DNA of 64,000 bases from Buchnera aphidicola (Aphis gossypii) (GTDB lineage: Bacteria; Pseudomonadota; Gammaproteobacteria; Enterobacterales; Enterobacteriaceae). Position numbers and translations under genes: made by a program. This document shows, piece by piece, positions 20,705-30,586 of the stretch (positions within the stretch are counted from its first letter, which is position 1; each line of letters opens with the position of its first letter). The stretch covers positions 248,001-312,000 of the forward strand of contig NZ_CP056771.1 in assembly GCF_013394915.1 (NCBI RefSeq), written 5' to 3'. The notes under the pieces are model-generated. The model was given only the letters and a program-made list of their open reading frames with translations, was not told the DNA's origin and made no database searches.

Positions 20705-20778
20705 TTAATTATATAATAAAAAATATAAAAAGTAATATAATTAAATTATATTTTTAGTGAATTTTTTTATTTAAACAA

Positions 20779-21933
20779 TTAATCAGATCTTTTTCTAAGA
20801 AATGCAGGAATATCTAAATATTCTGGTTCTTTGCGTTTTGCATGCTCTGTTTCTTTGACTTCATTTTTTATATGTTTTTTATCTATTGTAGTAGAAGAGC
20901 TATTTAAATATTGATAGCGATAATCCATTAATGTTTCTTTAGAAGATTTTTTTTTAATTTGATTAATATCTGAGTATTTTTCCATTCCAATACCAGTTGC
21001 TACTACTGTGACTCGAAGTGTATCATTCATATCAGGATCTAAAGATGTTCCTATTACAACTGTTGCATTATCTGAAGCAAAAGATCTAATAGTGTTTCCT
21101 ACAGTTTCAAATTCATCTAATTTTAAATCAAAACCAGCAGTAATGTTCACTAAAACACCTCTAGCTCCTGATAAATCTATATCTTCTAGTAAAGGGCTAG
21201 ATATTGCTATTTCTGCAGCCTCCTCAGCGCGATTTTCTCCTGAAGATATTCCTGTTCCCATCATCGCATATCCCATCTCTACCATAACAGTTCGAACATC
21301 AGCAAAATCTACATTCATAAGACCAGGTCTTGTAATTAGCTCAGCAATACCCTGTACAGCGCCTTTTAAGACATTGTTTGCAGCTCCGAAAGCATCTAAC
21401 AAGGAAATACCTCGACTGAGTACTTTAAGTAATTTATCGTTCGGTATCGTAATTAAAGAATCAACATACTTAGATAACTCAATAACACCTTGGTCAGCTA
21501 CAATCATTCTTTTTTTACCTTCAAAATTAAAAGGTTTTGTTACTACAGCAACAGTTAGAATACCTAACTCTTTTGCGATCTCTGCTACTACTGGTGCAGC
21601 TCCAGTTCCAGTTCCTCCTCCCATTCCAGCGGCTATAAATACCATATCGGAACCATCTAGTGCTGATTTTAGTAATTCTTTATCTTCTTCTGCTGAGTTT
21701 CGTCCAATTTCCGGATTTGCTCCAGCTCCGAGTCCTTTAGTAATATTATTTCCTATTTGAATAGTTTGTCCTACTTCTATTTTTCTTAAAGCTTGGGCAT
21801 CAGTGTTAATGGCAAAAAATTCTACACCTTCAATGCGCTCTCTAACCATATATTCAACTGCATTTCCACCGCCTCCACCTACTCCAACTACTTTAATTAT
21901 TGCATTGTTACTTAATTCTACAGGTTCAAACAT
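20779..21933 (-). CDS. ftsZ: Cell division protein FtsZ
   Basis: Tubulin-like GTPase that forms the division ring. It has 384 residues (E. coli 383). The tubulin signature GGGTGTG is at 105-111; the N-terminal glycine loop [11 protein letters not shown], the T7 synergy loop [11 protein letters not shown] (about 206-216) and the C-terminal peptide [12 protein letters not shown] that binds FtsA are intact. The start is ATG at 21933, 49 bases after ftsA. It is the last gene of the dcw cluster here; lpxC, next in E. coli, is absent. Codon use is somewhat less A/T-biased than in its neighbours, as expected for a conserved abundant protein. Confidence 0.98.
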   Translation of the reverse strand: MFEPVELSNNAIIKVVGVGGGGGNAVEYMVRERIEGVEFFAINTDAQALRKIEVGQTIQIGNNITKGLGAGANPEIGRNSAEEDKELLKSALDGSDMVFIAAGMGGGTGTGAAPVVAEIAKELGILTVAVVTKPFNFEGKKRMIVADQGVIELSKYVDSLITIPNDKLLKVLSRGISLLDAFGAANNVLKGAVQGIAELITRPGLMNVDFADVRTVMVEMGYAMMGTGISSGENRAEEAAEIAISSPLLEDIDLSGARGVLVNITAGFDLKLDEFETVGNTIRSFASDNATVVIGTSLDPDMNDTLRVTVVATGIGMEKYSDINQIKKKSSKETLMDYRYQYLNSSSTTIDKKHIKNEVKETEHAKRKEPEYLDIPAFLRKRSD

Positions 21934-21982
21934 AATTTAATTCCATTGTATATCTTGAATTTTAGAGATGTGTAAAATTGAT

Positions 21983-23239
21983 TTAAAATTCTTTTTTAAA
22001 CCAATTATTAATTTGTTTAAACCATTTTTCAATAAAAGAACTTTCTTTTTTCAAATTTTGAGATTGTAAGTAAAATTCTTTTCCATAGTGTAATAAGCCC
22101 ACTACTGTTGAATAATGTGGTTCATTTATATTTTCTGTCAACCCTGAAATATTTATAGGTTTAGCAATGCGAATTTTATTTCTAAAAATTTTTTCTGCGC
22201 ATTTTTTTATTAATGAAATACTTGAAGCGCCTCCTGTTAATACTATACCACTTGATAACTGATTTCTTCTTCCTTCTTTATAAAGTTTCTTTTGTATATA
22301 AATAATTCTATTGTTAATCAAAGTTAACAATTCATTATACCTTGATTCAATTACTTCTGATACAGCACCAAACTGTATGTTTTGAAATAAGTTCTGATGC
22401 TTTTCAGATAATTCAATATTACTTGATGACTCTATATTTGTTTTTAATGCCGATTCATAGTTTATTTTTATAATCTCTGAATCAGAATAAGAAGTATTGA
22501 AAGCATATGAAATATCTTTAGTAACAATATTTCCTGCATATGGAATAACTTGGCTATCTTGTATAAATCCATCGATATATGTAGTGAAATCTATCGTTCC
22601 CCCCCCTATATCAATCATACATACACCTAATTTACACTCTTCTTTACTTAATACAGATTTACTAGATGCTAAACCTGAGAAAATAACTTGATCAACCTTT
22701 ATATTACATGTTTCTACTGCTTTGATAATATTTTTAGCTATATTTTGATGACATGTAATTAGATGAACTCTTACTTGCATTCTTGTTCCCGATAAACCTA
22801 TTGGATTTTTTATTCCAGATTGTTGATCAATTGAATATTCCTGCGGAATAACATGTAATATATGATGTTCGTTAAGAATTTTAACTGATTTAGCAGTATG
22901 TATTACGTTTTCTATGTCTTCTTTTGTAACTTCGTCTTCAGAAATAGGAACTATTCCAATTTCATTTTGACAATTAATATATTTGCTAGATAAAGAGAGA
23001 TACACGGAAGTAATATTGCAATTAGCCATGGTTTCAGCTTGATAAATAGATTTTTGTATACATGAAACAACTGAATCTAAATTATTAATTCTTCCTTTAT
23101 CTATGCCTTTTGATTTACAAATTCCAACTCCAATTATTTTTATTTTACTATCTATTGAAATTTCGCCCACTAAAGTCACTACTTTAGTAGTTCCTACTTC
23201 TAGTCCTACTACCAATTTTTTATTTGTTGATATAATCAT
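21983..23239 (-). CDS. ftsA: Cell division protein FtsA
   Basis: Actin-like ATPase that anchors FtsZ to the inner membrane and recruits later division proteins. It has 418 residues (E. coli 420). LVVGLEVGTTKV (phosphate 1), VCMIDIGGGTIDFTTY (phosphate 2), GIVLTGGASSI (adenosine) and the C-terminal amphipathic membrane helix WFKQINNWFKKEF are all present. The start is ATG at 23239. In E. coli ftsQ precedes it; here 348 bases of noncoding DNA do. It is probably cotranscribed with ftsZ. Confidence 0.96.
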   Translation of the reverse strand: MIISTNKKLVVGLEVGTTKVVTLVGEISIDSKIKIIGVGICKSKGIDKGRINNLDSVVSCIQKSIYQAETMANCNITSVYLSLSSKYINCQNEIGIVPISEDEVTKEDIENVIHTAKSVKILNEHHILHVIPQEYSIDQQSGIKNPIGLSGTRMQVRVHLITCHQNIAKNIIKAVETCNIKVDQVIFSGLASSKSVLSKEECKLGVCMIDIGGGTIDFTTYIDGFIQDSQVIPYAGNIVTKDISYAFNTSYSDSEIIKINYESALKTNIESSSNIELSEKHQNLFQNIQFGAVSEVIESRYNELLTLINNRIIYIQKKLYKEGRRNQLSSGIVLTGGASSISLIKKCAEKIFRNKIRIAKPINISGLTENINEPHYSTVVGLLHYGKEFYLQSQNLKKESSFIEKWFKQINNWFKKEF

Positions 23240-23587
23240 TCTTTCTTAGCCTATACTATATTTTTTAAATTATTAATTTTTATTCTAAATTAGAATTTCG
23301 CATATTTTATATTATAGTTATTTGACATCAACAATGTTTTTAAAATTTTTTATTTAGACAGAAATAAGTTTTAAAAATCTAATTTTTTAAAAATTTTTTG
23401 TATCAGATGCATTTTAAAAAAAAGTAAATTTTTAAATTTATAAATATCATTAAAACAACATTCTTAATTGATTATACTTTATAAGTAATAAAATATTGAT
23501 TTAAATAAATTTTTTAAGTAAAAATAAATATTTTACGTTACTTTGATATCTTAAATATATTTGAAAATTGTAATATTAATAATTTTT
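23240..23587. other. Noncoding gap where ftsQ stands in E. coli
   Basis: 348 bases between ddlB and ftsA. In all three minus-strand frames stop codons are dense, and no piece resembling FtsQ (membrane anchor, POTRA-like domain) could be matched. On the minus strand a TATAAT box (plus coordinates 23311-23316), about 70 bases before ftsA, could be the -10 of an ftsAZ promoter; its -35 is unconvincing. ftsQ thus seems erased. Confidence 0.55.
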
Positions 23588-24520
23588 TTAACTAGATGAG
23601 ATAATAGTTTTATTTAGAATTTTTAGCACCAGTTCATCAAATGATATACCTATAGTATTTGCAGATATTGGAAGTAAACTACGATTTGTCATCCCAGGAA
23701 TAGTATTTATTTCTAATAACCAAAATTTGTTGTTACTATCTAATATTATATCGATTCTACCACATCCATTACATCCTATTGTATTCCAGGCTTTTTTTGC
23801 TATTTTTTTTAATTTTTCTTCCTGTTTTAAATCTAATTCGCTTGGGCATAAATATTTAGTAGAAGATAGCTTATATTTTGCAGTGTAATCATAAAAATTA
23901 TTTTTTGTAAGAATTTGAATAGAAGGTAATATTTTTTCACCAAGAATTGAAACTGTATATTCTGTTCCTTTTATAAATTTTTCCACTAAAATGTTATTAC
24001 TATAATTAAATGCTATTTTAATTGCATTCTTTAATTGATCTTTTGAGTGAACTAATGTAATACCTATACTTGAACCTTGATTATTTGGCTTGACTAAAAT
24101 GGGATATTCTAATTTATAAAATTTTCTTATTAAGAAGATATCTAAATTTTTCAAAATATCTTCTTTTTGAATATATATATCTGGTAACACAGAAAGACCA
24201 GCAGATTTCCATAATAATTTGGTTTTTTTCTTATCGAAAGCAATAGAGGACGCCATAATTCCACTGCCAGTGTAAGGAATATTTAAATATTCTAAAATCC
24301 CTTGAATACTACCATCCTCTCCTCCTTTTCCGTGAAGCGCTATATATGCAATATCAAATTTTTGTCGTTTTAGATGCATAATAGGAAAGTCACGTGTATC
24401 AAATGGATGCGCGTTAATACCAGATCGAATTAAACTCTTTAAAATAGCACGTCCTGATGCTATTGATATCTTTCTTTCTTCAGAGTTACCGCCTAACAAT
24501 ACTGCTACTTTTTTTTTCAT
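23588..24520 (-). CDS. ddlB: D-alanine--D-alanine ligase B
   Basis: ATP-grasp enzyme joining two D-alanines for the peptidoglycan pentapeptide. It has 310 residues (E. coli 306). Visible blocks: VLLGGNSEERKISIASG, ALHGKGGEDGSIQG (with catalytic Glu), the ATP-grasp segments LVKPNNQGSSIG and VEKFIKGTEYTV, GCNGCGRIDI and the metal site LEINTIPGMTNRSL. The start is ATG at 24520. It lies 12 bases after murC, as in E. coli murC-ddlB. Reading frame intact, in contrast to murC. Confidence 0.96.
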   Translation of the reverse strand: MKKKVAVLLGGNSEERKISIASGRAILKSLIRSGINAHPFDTRDFPIMHLKRQKFDIAYIALHGKGGEDGSIQGILEYLNIPYTGSGIMASSIAFDKKKTKLLWKSAGLSVLPDIYIQKEDILKNLDIFLIRKFYKLEYPILVKPNNQGSSIGITLVHSKDQLKNAIKIAFNYSNNILVEKFIKGTEYTVSILGEKILPSIQILTKNNFYDYTAKYKLSSTKYLCPSELDLKQEEKLKKIAKKAWNTIGCNGCGRIDIILDSNNKFWLLEINTIPGMTNRSLLPISANTIGISFDELVLKILNKTIISSS

Positions 24521-24532
24521 ATTGTCACTTTC

Positions 24533-25965
24533 TTATTTTTTAATGAAAATTTTATTAGCTATTTGTTCTATATCTCCAGCGCCTTGTATCAAAATAATAT
24601 CATTTCCCTTTAAATAAGGAATAATTACATTTAATATTATTTTATAATTTTTGATTAAAATTATATCCATGTTTTTTTTTTTTTTTATATCACTTAAAAG
24701 TGATTCACTATCTGCTCCAGAAATAACATTTTCATTTGCAGAATAAACATCTAATATTAATAATGTATCTACTTGTGATAAAATTTTAACAAAGTCATCA
24801 TATAAATTATATGTTCTTGTATATCGATGAGGTTGAAATATCATTATTAAATTTTTTTTAGGCCAACTAGTTCTTATTGTTTTAATATTCTCGGATAGTT
24901 CAGTAGGATGATGACCATAGTCATCTATTAACATAATATTTTTTTTTAAAATGTTATTTTTTTTAATTGATATTTTTCCAAGATACTCAAACCTTCTACA
25001 AGTACCTTGAAAATTTTTTAGTGATTTTAAAATTGTTTGATCAGATAGTTTTTGATATGTAGCGACAGCTATTGCAGCTGCTGCGTTTAGAGCATTATGT
25101 TTTCCTGCCATTTTTAAAGTTACCTCTAAATTCAATTCTTTCTTCCGAGATAAAGTAAAATGTGATATGAAGTTATTTTGTTTATAGCAAGAAATATAAA
25201 ATTCAGAATTTTTATTGAATCCATACGTAATTATTTTGCATTTTATTTTTGGAATTATTTCTTGTATAGCAATATTATCTAGACATACTATAGCAGTACC
25301 ATCTGACGGGATTGCGTTGATAAATTTTAAGAATGAGTATTTTAATAGATTAAAATCGTTATTGTAATAATCCATATGATCAGGTTCAATATTTGTTACA
25401 ATAATAATTTTTGGAGTTAAGTAAAGAAATGAACTATCACTTTCATCTGCTTCTGCAATAAGGTAATTAGAATATCCTAATTTAGAATAAGAATTAATTG
25501 ATTTAATTAAACCCCCATTGACAATAGTAGGATCTAATTTATTTTCATTAAATATATCAAAAATCATTGCAGTAGTAGTTGTTTTTCCATGTGTTCCAGA
25601 GACAGCTATTCCAAATTTGTCTTGCATTAAAATTTCCAGCATTTCTGCTCTTAATAATATCGGAATGTTTTTTTTTTGCCTTCTACAATTTCTGGGTTAG
25701 TCGATGGGATTGAGCTAGATATGACAATCAAGTCAACATTGTTAATATTTTTTTTAGCATGATTCAAATAAATCACTACACCTAATTTTTTTAATTTTTC
25801 TGTAATTTCGCTTTTTAGTATATCTGAACCGCTAATTTTATATCCTAATTGTAACAAAATCGAAGCAATTCCATTCATTCCAGAGCCTCCAATTCCTATG
25901 AAATGAATTTTATTAAATTTTTTGTTTTTTAAGAAGTTGTTTTTTTTTATATGTATAATGTTCAT
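24533..25965 (-). CDS. murC: UDP-N-acetylmuramate--L-alanine ligase, frame broken at a poly(A) run
   Basis: Adds L-Ala to UDP-MurNAc, the first peptide step of peptidoglycan. The gene is in two frames. Codons from 25965 give residues 1-104 ([24 protein letters not shown]), then read TFRYY and stop at 25651. The rest is in the next frame (24533-25642 and a little upstream): [21 protein letters not shown] (ATP loop), [26 protein letters not shown]. The break is at ten A on the sense strand (T10 at 25668-25677). Eleven A would restore the frame and the exact E. coli spacing between NPEIV and IP. Everything else is conserved, so this is a single-base shift in an otherwise maintained gene. The two parts total about 473 residues (E. 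coli 491). Confidence 0.9.
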
Positions 25966-25989
25966 TTTATATATTTAATTGTTAAAAAT

Positions 25990-27051
25990 TTATTTTTCAG
26001 AAATATTTTTAATTATTTTAAAAATTTTTTTTGTAGAATCTTTAACTCGGAAAGAAAGCGCTTTCTCTGCCATTGTGAGCAATTTTTTTCTATTTAAAGA
26101 ACTTAATATTTGTAATATTAAATTTATATTAAATTTAGATTGATCAATAATTTTTGCAGCACCATTTTTTTCCAAGTCTTTTGCGTTTAATAATTGTTGT
26201 TGATCTTTATGTGGATATGGTATAAAGATTGCCCCAATTCCTACAGTAGTTATTTCACTTATAGTTAATGCACCAGAACGAGATATAATGATATCAGCCC
26301 ATTTATATGCAGAAGCTATATCTTCGATAAAAGCATTAACTGTATGTTGGTGTGATCCGTATTTTTGATATTTTTTTTTTGTTGTTTCTAGTTCATTTTT
26401 TCCTGTTTGATGCCAAATAATAACTTTTGATTTTAAAAAAAATGATATTTTAGGTAAAATACTATTAAAAATAGATGCACCTTGACTCCCTCCAATAATT
26501 AATATTCGTAGAGGACCAGATCTATTTTTAAAACGATAAATAGGTGGTGGAATATTTATAATATCTTCGCGTATTGGGTTTCCTACCACTTCAGCATTCG
26601 GCAAAGAACCTGGAAAAGCTTGCATGTTTTTTGTTGATATTTTAGATAATAATCGATTTGTAATACCTGGAATTTTATTTTGTTCATGTAAAATAAAAGG
26701 GATATTTGAAGTCCAAGCTGCTAATCCACCAGGACCAGATACATACCCACCCATTCCTAATATAATATTTGGTAAATAATTTTTAATAATTTTCTTTATT
26801 TTTAAATAAGATTTAAATATATGTATTGGAGAAGAAATTAATGTTTTTAAATTAGCATTTCTTAATCCGTTTACGTGAATAAAATGCATCTTAATGTTAT
26901 ATTTTGGAACAATATCTGATTCTATCTTATTTTTTGTTCCTATCCATTTTACATGCCATCCATGTTTAATTAAATGTTTTGCTATAGAAATACCTGGAAA
27001 TACATGCCCACCGCTTCCTCCTGCTATAATTATAATTTTTTTAGAAATCAT
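25990..27051 (-). CDS. murG: UDP-N-acetylglucosamine--lipid I N-acetylglucosaminyltransferase
   Basis: Peripheral inner-membrane glycosyltransferase that turns lipid I into lipid II. It has 353 residues (E. coli 355). The N-terminal glycine loop IIAGGSGGHVFPG, GMGGYVSGPGG, HEQNKIPG, IIGGSQGASIFN and the donor-binding segments SRSGALTISE and PHKDQQQLLNA are intact. The start is ATG at 27051, directly after the ftsW stop codon, so the two are translationally close. Reading frame complete. Confidence 0.97.
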   Translation of the reverse strand: MISKKIIIIAGGSGGHVFPGISIAKHLIKHGWHVKWIGTKNKIESDIVPKYNIKMHFIHVNGLRNANLKTLISSPIHIFKSYLKIKKIIKNYLPNIILGMGGYVSGPGGLAAWTSNIPFILHEQNKIPGITNRLLSKISTKNMQAFPGSLPNAEVVGNPIREDIINIPPPIYRFKNRSGPLRILIIGGSQGASIFNSILPKISFFLKSKVIIWHQTGKNELETTKKKYQKYGSHQHTVNAFIEDIASAYKWADIIISRSGALTISEITTVGIGAIFIPYPHKDQQQLLNAKDLEKNGAAKIIDQSKFNINLILQILSSLNRKKLLTMAEKALSFRVKDSTKKIFKIIKNISEK

Positions 27052-28204
27052 TTAATCTTCCTTAGGTAGAGCTTGATTTTGACTTAATCTTAATTCAAAA
27101 TCAATTCTTAATAAAATACAAATAGCAATTAAATTTACAATTAAACTTGAACCTCCATAGCTTATTAATGGCAAGGTTAGTCCCTTGGTTGGTAATATCC
27201 CAGTAACAGCGCCAATGTTAATTAATGTTTGAAAACTAAACCATAATCCAATAGAACAAGCTAAAAAACCTGGAAAAATTTCTTTTTTCTCTAAAGATTT
27301 TTGTCCAATGTACATAGCTCGAAAAGCAATAATAAAAATACCTAATAGTATTAAAAAACAACCTACATAACCTAATTCTTCCCCTATAATAGAAAATATA
27401 AAATCACTATGAGCTTCTGGTAAGTAGTTTAATTTTTGTATCGAATTCCCTAAACCCTGCCCAAAAAAATGACCTCTTCCTAAAGCGATTAATGATTGTG
27501 TTAATTGATATCCATTACCAAAAGGATCTTTCCAAGGATTCCAGAATGATAATATTCTATTAATACGATATGGTTTTGTTAATATTAAAGATATTATTAT
27601 TATTAAAACTATCACAATAATTGAAAAAAATTGTTTTATTTTTGCTCCAGAAAGAAATAAAATTGACAAAGTAGTAAGAAACAAAACAACTACAGTTCCT
27701 AAGTCAGGTTCTGCTAATAAAAGAGCTGATTGCACAGTAATAATACCCATGGGTTTAAAAAACCCCCAAAAATTGTTATTTACTTCTTTAATTTTTCTTG
27801 AAAGATAATTAGAAATATAAAGAAAAGAAGAAATTTTGCATATTTCAGAAGGTTGTATATGCAATATACCTATACTTATCCATCTATACGATCCATGTAC
27901 TGATTTTCCTAATAATAGTACAAAGATGAGCGATAAAGTTGACAATATTAGTATAAAATTACTATATTTTTTCCAAAAAACAACAGGAATTCTCAAAAAA
28001 AATAGAGATAATAAAAATATCGAAATAAAATAAAATACTTCCCTTTTCGCAAAAAAAAATGGGTCTTTATATAAACTTTGCCCTATTGGTATAGATGTAG
28101 ATATTACCATTATTAATCCAGTAACACATAAAGCTAAAGTTAACCATACTAATAATCTATCATATAATATAATATTTTTTTTTGTATTTTTTTTTTAGAA
28201 ACAT
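27052..28204 (-). CDS. ftsW: Lipid II polymerase / division protein FtsW, frame broken near the start at poly(A) runs
   Basis: SEDS-family integral membrane glycosyltransferase of the divisome. The open frame with an ATG begins only at 28110 (352 residues, [11 protein letters not shown]), inside the first membrane segment. In the same frame upstream, [19 protein letters not shown] matches E. coli YDRTLLWLTFGLAAIGFIM, but no ATG, GTG or TTG opens it. The expected start is ATG 28204-28202, overlapping the murD stop (TAATG). It reads [10 protein letters not shown] and hits TGA at 28160-28162. Runs of A10 (28187-28196) and A9 (28175-28183) lie between; losing one A from either joins ATG to the conserved frame. 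The rest, with [28 protein letters not shown] and GEELGYVG, is intact. Confidence 0.88.
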
Positions 28205-29520
28205 TAACTTATTTCCTTTAATAATTTTATAAAAAGATTACCTCTTTCTTCAAAATTTTTAAATTGATCTTTACTACTACAACCAGGCGATAAAAGTATT
28301 ACATCATTTTGTTTTGCTTGTTTTGAAATTAAAATAATTGCGTCTTTTAAATTTTCAACATAAATAGATTTTTTTTGAAATATTTGAGCTATATTTATAC
28401 CGTCTTTTCCAAAACAATAGATTTTAATTTTTAACTGTTCTAAATAATTTTTTAAGATATTAAAGTCAGCGGATTTTTTATCCCCCCCTAATAACAACCA
28501 TATTGTTCCTTGAGTTGAAATATTTTTTAAAGCTATTTCAGTACTGCTAACATTAGTAGATTTTGAATCATTAATCCAAGATATATTATTATGTTTATGT
28601 ACTATTTGGAATCGATGTGGTAAGTTTTTAAAATTTTTAAGCACATTTTTAACTACATCTCGGGGAAATTTCATAGCATCTGAAATTGCTAACGCAACTA
28701 AAGCATTTTCATAATTTTGATATCCATATAGTAAAGTTTTTGATGCATTAATTATTTTTTCTTTTTCATGACACAAAAAATTGTTACCTTGTATATTTTT
28801 AATACAATAATTACTGTTGCTTGTTCCAAAAGTAATATATTTTTTTTGTTTATTTTTAAAAAAGCAATTTTTTTCTTTTAGATTTACTAAGCATATTTCT
28901 GTATTTTTATAAATAGATAATTTAATTTTTTTATACTGCTTAAATCCTTTTGGATATCTATCTAAATGATCCTCATTAATATTAAGTACTACAGCTATTT
29001 TTGATTTTAAGCTAAATATATTTTCAAGCTGAAAACTAGATAATTCTAGTATATATAAATCAGCTTTTTTTGATAATATATTTAAGACTGGAAATCCAAT
29101 ATTACCTATTAAATAAGTTTTATATCCTGATTTTTTTGCAATTTCTTTCACCATTGTTGCTACAGTACTTTTTCCATTAGTACCGGTAATAGAAATAATT
29201 GGAGATTCTACTTCTCTAGCAAATAATTCAATATCACTAATGATTTCAATACCTAGCATACGAGCTTCTATCAAAATAGGTTTATACGAAGAGATACCAG
29301 GGCTTATAACAATTAAATCTGATTCTAAAATCCATTTTTTTTCCAAACCTCCTAACTTATATTGAATATTTTTAGGAACTTTGTTTAAATAATTAGGTTT
29401 TTCAGATTCATCAATTATTTTAGGAATTGCTCCTTTTTTTAAAAAAAAATTAATGCAAGATATACCAGTTAATCCTATACCTAAAATTAATATTTTCTTT
29501 TCTGAATACTTATATGGCAT
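28204..29520 (-). CDS. murD: UDP-N-acetylmuramoylalanine--D-glutamate ligase
   Basis: Adds D-Glu to UDP-MurNAc-L-Ala. It has 438 residues, the same as E. coli MurD. ILGIGLTGISC (UDP-binding loop), ITGTNGKSTVATMV (ATP P-loop, about 110-123), NINEDHLDRYP, NDSKSTNVSSTE, LLLGGDKKSADF and LLSPGCSSKDQFKNFEERG are present. The start is ATG at 29520, overlapping the mraY end by 11 bases. Its stop TAA overlaps the probable ftsW start. The frame is intact despite several A runs. Confidence 0.97.
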   Translation of the reverse strand: MPYKYSEKKILILGIGLTGISCINFFLKKGAIPKIIDESEKPNYLNKVPKNIQYKLGGLEKKWILESDLIVISPGISSYKPILIEARMLGIEIISDIELFAREVESPIISITGTNGKSTVATMVKEIAKKSGYKTYLIGNIGFPVLNILSKKADLYILELSSFQLENIFSLKSKIAVVLNINEDHLDRYPKGFKQYKKIKLSIYKNTEICLVNLKEKNCFFKNKQKKYITFGTSNSNYCIKNIQGNNFLCHEKEKIINASKTLLYGYQNYENALVALAISDAMKFPRDVVKNVLKNFKNLPHRFQIVHKHNNISWINDSKSTNVSSTEIALKNISTQGTIWLLLGGDKKSADFNILKNYLEQLKIKIYCFGKDGINIAQIFQKKSIYVENLKDAIILISKQAKQNDVILLSPGCSSKDQFKNFEERGNLFIKLLKEIS

Positions 29521-30586
29521 TATGCATCCTTAAAGATATAATTCCTATCAGTAACAATATAAAAGATATTATCCAAAATCTAATAGTAATCAAAGTTTCT
29601 GATAAACCTTTTATTTCGTAATGGTGATGAATTGGAGCCATTTTAAATATTCTTTTTTTTTTAAATTTAAAGTAGAAAATTTGCAATATTACAGATATAG
29701 TTTCCATAACAAAAATGCCACCCATGATTATTAATAATAACTCCTGATGTAATAATATAGATATAATTCCTAATGCACCACCTAACGACAAAGAACCAAC
29801 ATCGCCCATGAATATTTTAGCAGGATAAGTATTAAACCATAAAAAACCTAGTCCAGAACCAACAATTGATGCGCATAAAACACTTAGTTCATTTGCTTGT
29901 TTTGAGTAAAAAACATTTATATAGTTAGATAAATAAATTTCAGAACTAAGAAAAGAAATTAAACCCAACCCGAATGATATTAGGATTACTGGCATAATCG
30001 CTAGCCCATCTAATCCATCTGTTAAATTTACACTGTTACTTGTTCCTACCATAACAAAATAAGATAAAAATATATAAAAATAATTTATTTTTACTATTGC
30101 TTTTCTATAAAAAGGAATTATTAACTCAATATTAATTTTGTTTTCTCTATTGATATACATAATATAAATAATTAATATAGCAATGATTGATAACCAAAAA
30201 AATTTATATAATATTTTTAATCCACTTGAGTTGTTAAACTTAATTTTTTTATAATCATCTAAAAATCCGATTAAACCATACCCTAATATAATAGACATAA
30301 CATACCAAATATATATATTACATAAATCACAATAAAGAAAAACAGATAAACATATTGATATTATAATTAATATCCCTCCCATAGTAGGGGTTTTATTTTT
30401 TTTTAAATGTTCAATGGGCCCGTTAGTTCTTATGATTTGAAATTTTTGTAATTTTTTAAAATAAGATATAATATATGGGCCAATAAATAAATTTACAAAA
30501 AATGATGTTAGCAAACTAAACATTATGCGGTAAGAAATAAAATTAAATATTTTAAAATTTAAATATTTGTTAATTAAAAATATCAT
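29510..30586 (-). CDS. mraY: Phospho-N-acetylmuramoyl-pentapeptide-transferase
   Basis: Integral membrane enzyme that transfers phospho-MurNAc-pentapeptide to undecaprenyl phosphate, forming lipid I. It has 358 residues (E. coli 360) with about ten hydrophobic segments. Active-site blocks are GFLDDYKKIK, NSVNLTDGLDGLA and FMGDVGSLSLGG; the C-terminal PIHHHYE motif of the uridine site is present. The start is ATG at 30586, overlapping the murF end by 17 bases. Its lipid carrier derives from uppS, also in this window. Confidence 0.96.
   Translation of the reverse strand: MIFLINKYLNFKIFNFISYRIMFSLLTSFFVNLFIGPYIISYFKKLQKFQIIRTNGPIEHLKKNKTPTMGGILIIISICLSVFLYCDLCNIYIWYVMSIILGYGLIGFLDDYKKIKFNNSSGLKILYKFFWLSIIAILIIYIMYINRENKINIELIIPFYRKAIVKINYFYIFLSYFVMVGTSNSVNLTDGLDGLAIMPVILISFGLGLISFLSSEIYLSNYINVFYSKQANELSVLCASIVGSGLGFLWFNTYPAKIFMGDVGSLSLGGALGIISILLHQELLLIIMGGIFVMETISVILQIFYFKFKKKRIFKMAPIHHHYEIKGLSETLITIRFWIISFILLLIGIISLRMHNAI

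Noticed and set aside
21008-21760. A 250-codon open frame on the strand opposite ftsZ
   Set aside because: It is fully inside ftsZ, antisense, with no recognisable protein similarity; long antisense frames arise from the codon bias of the conserved ftsZ sequence.
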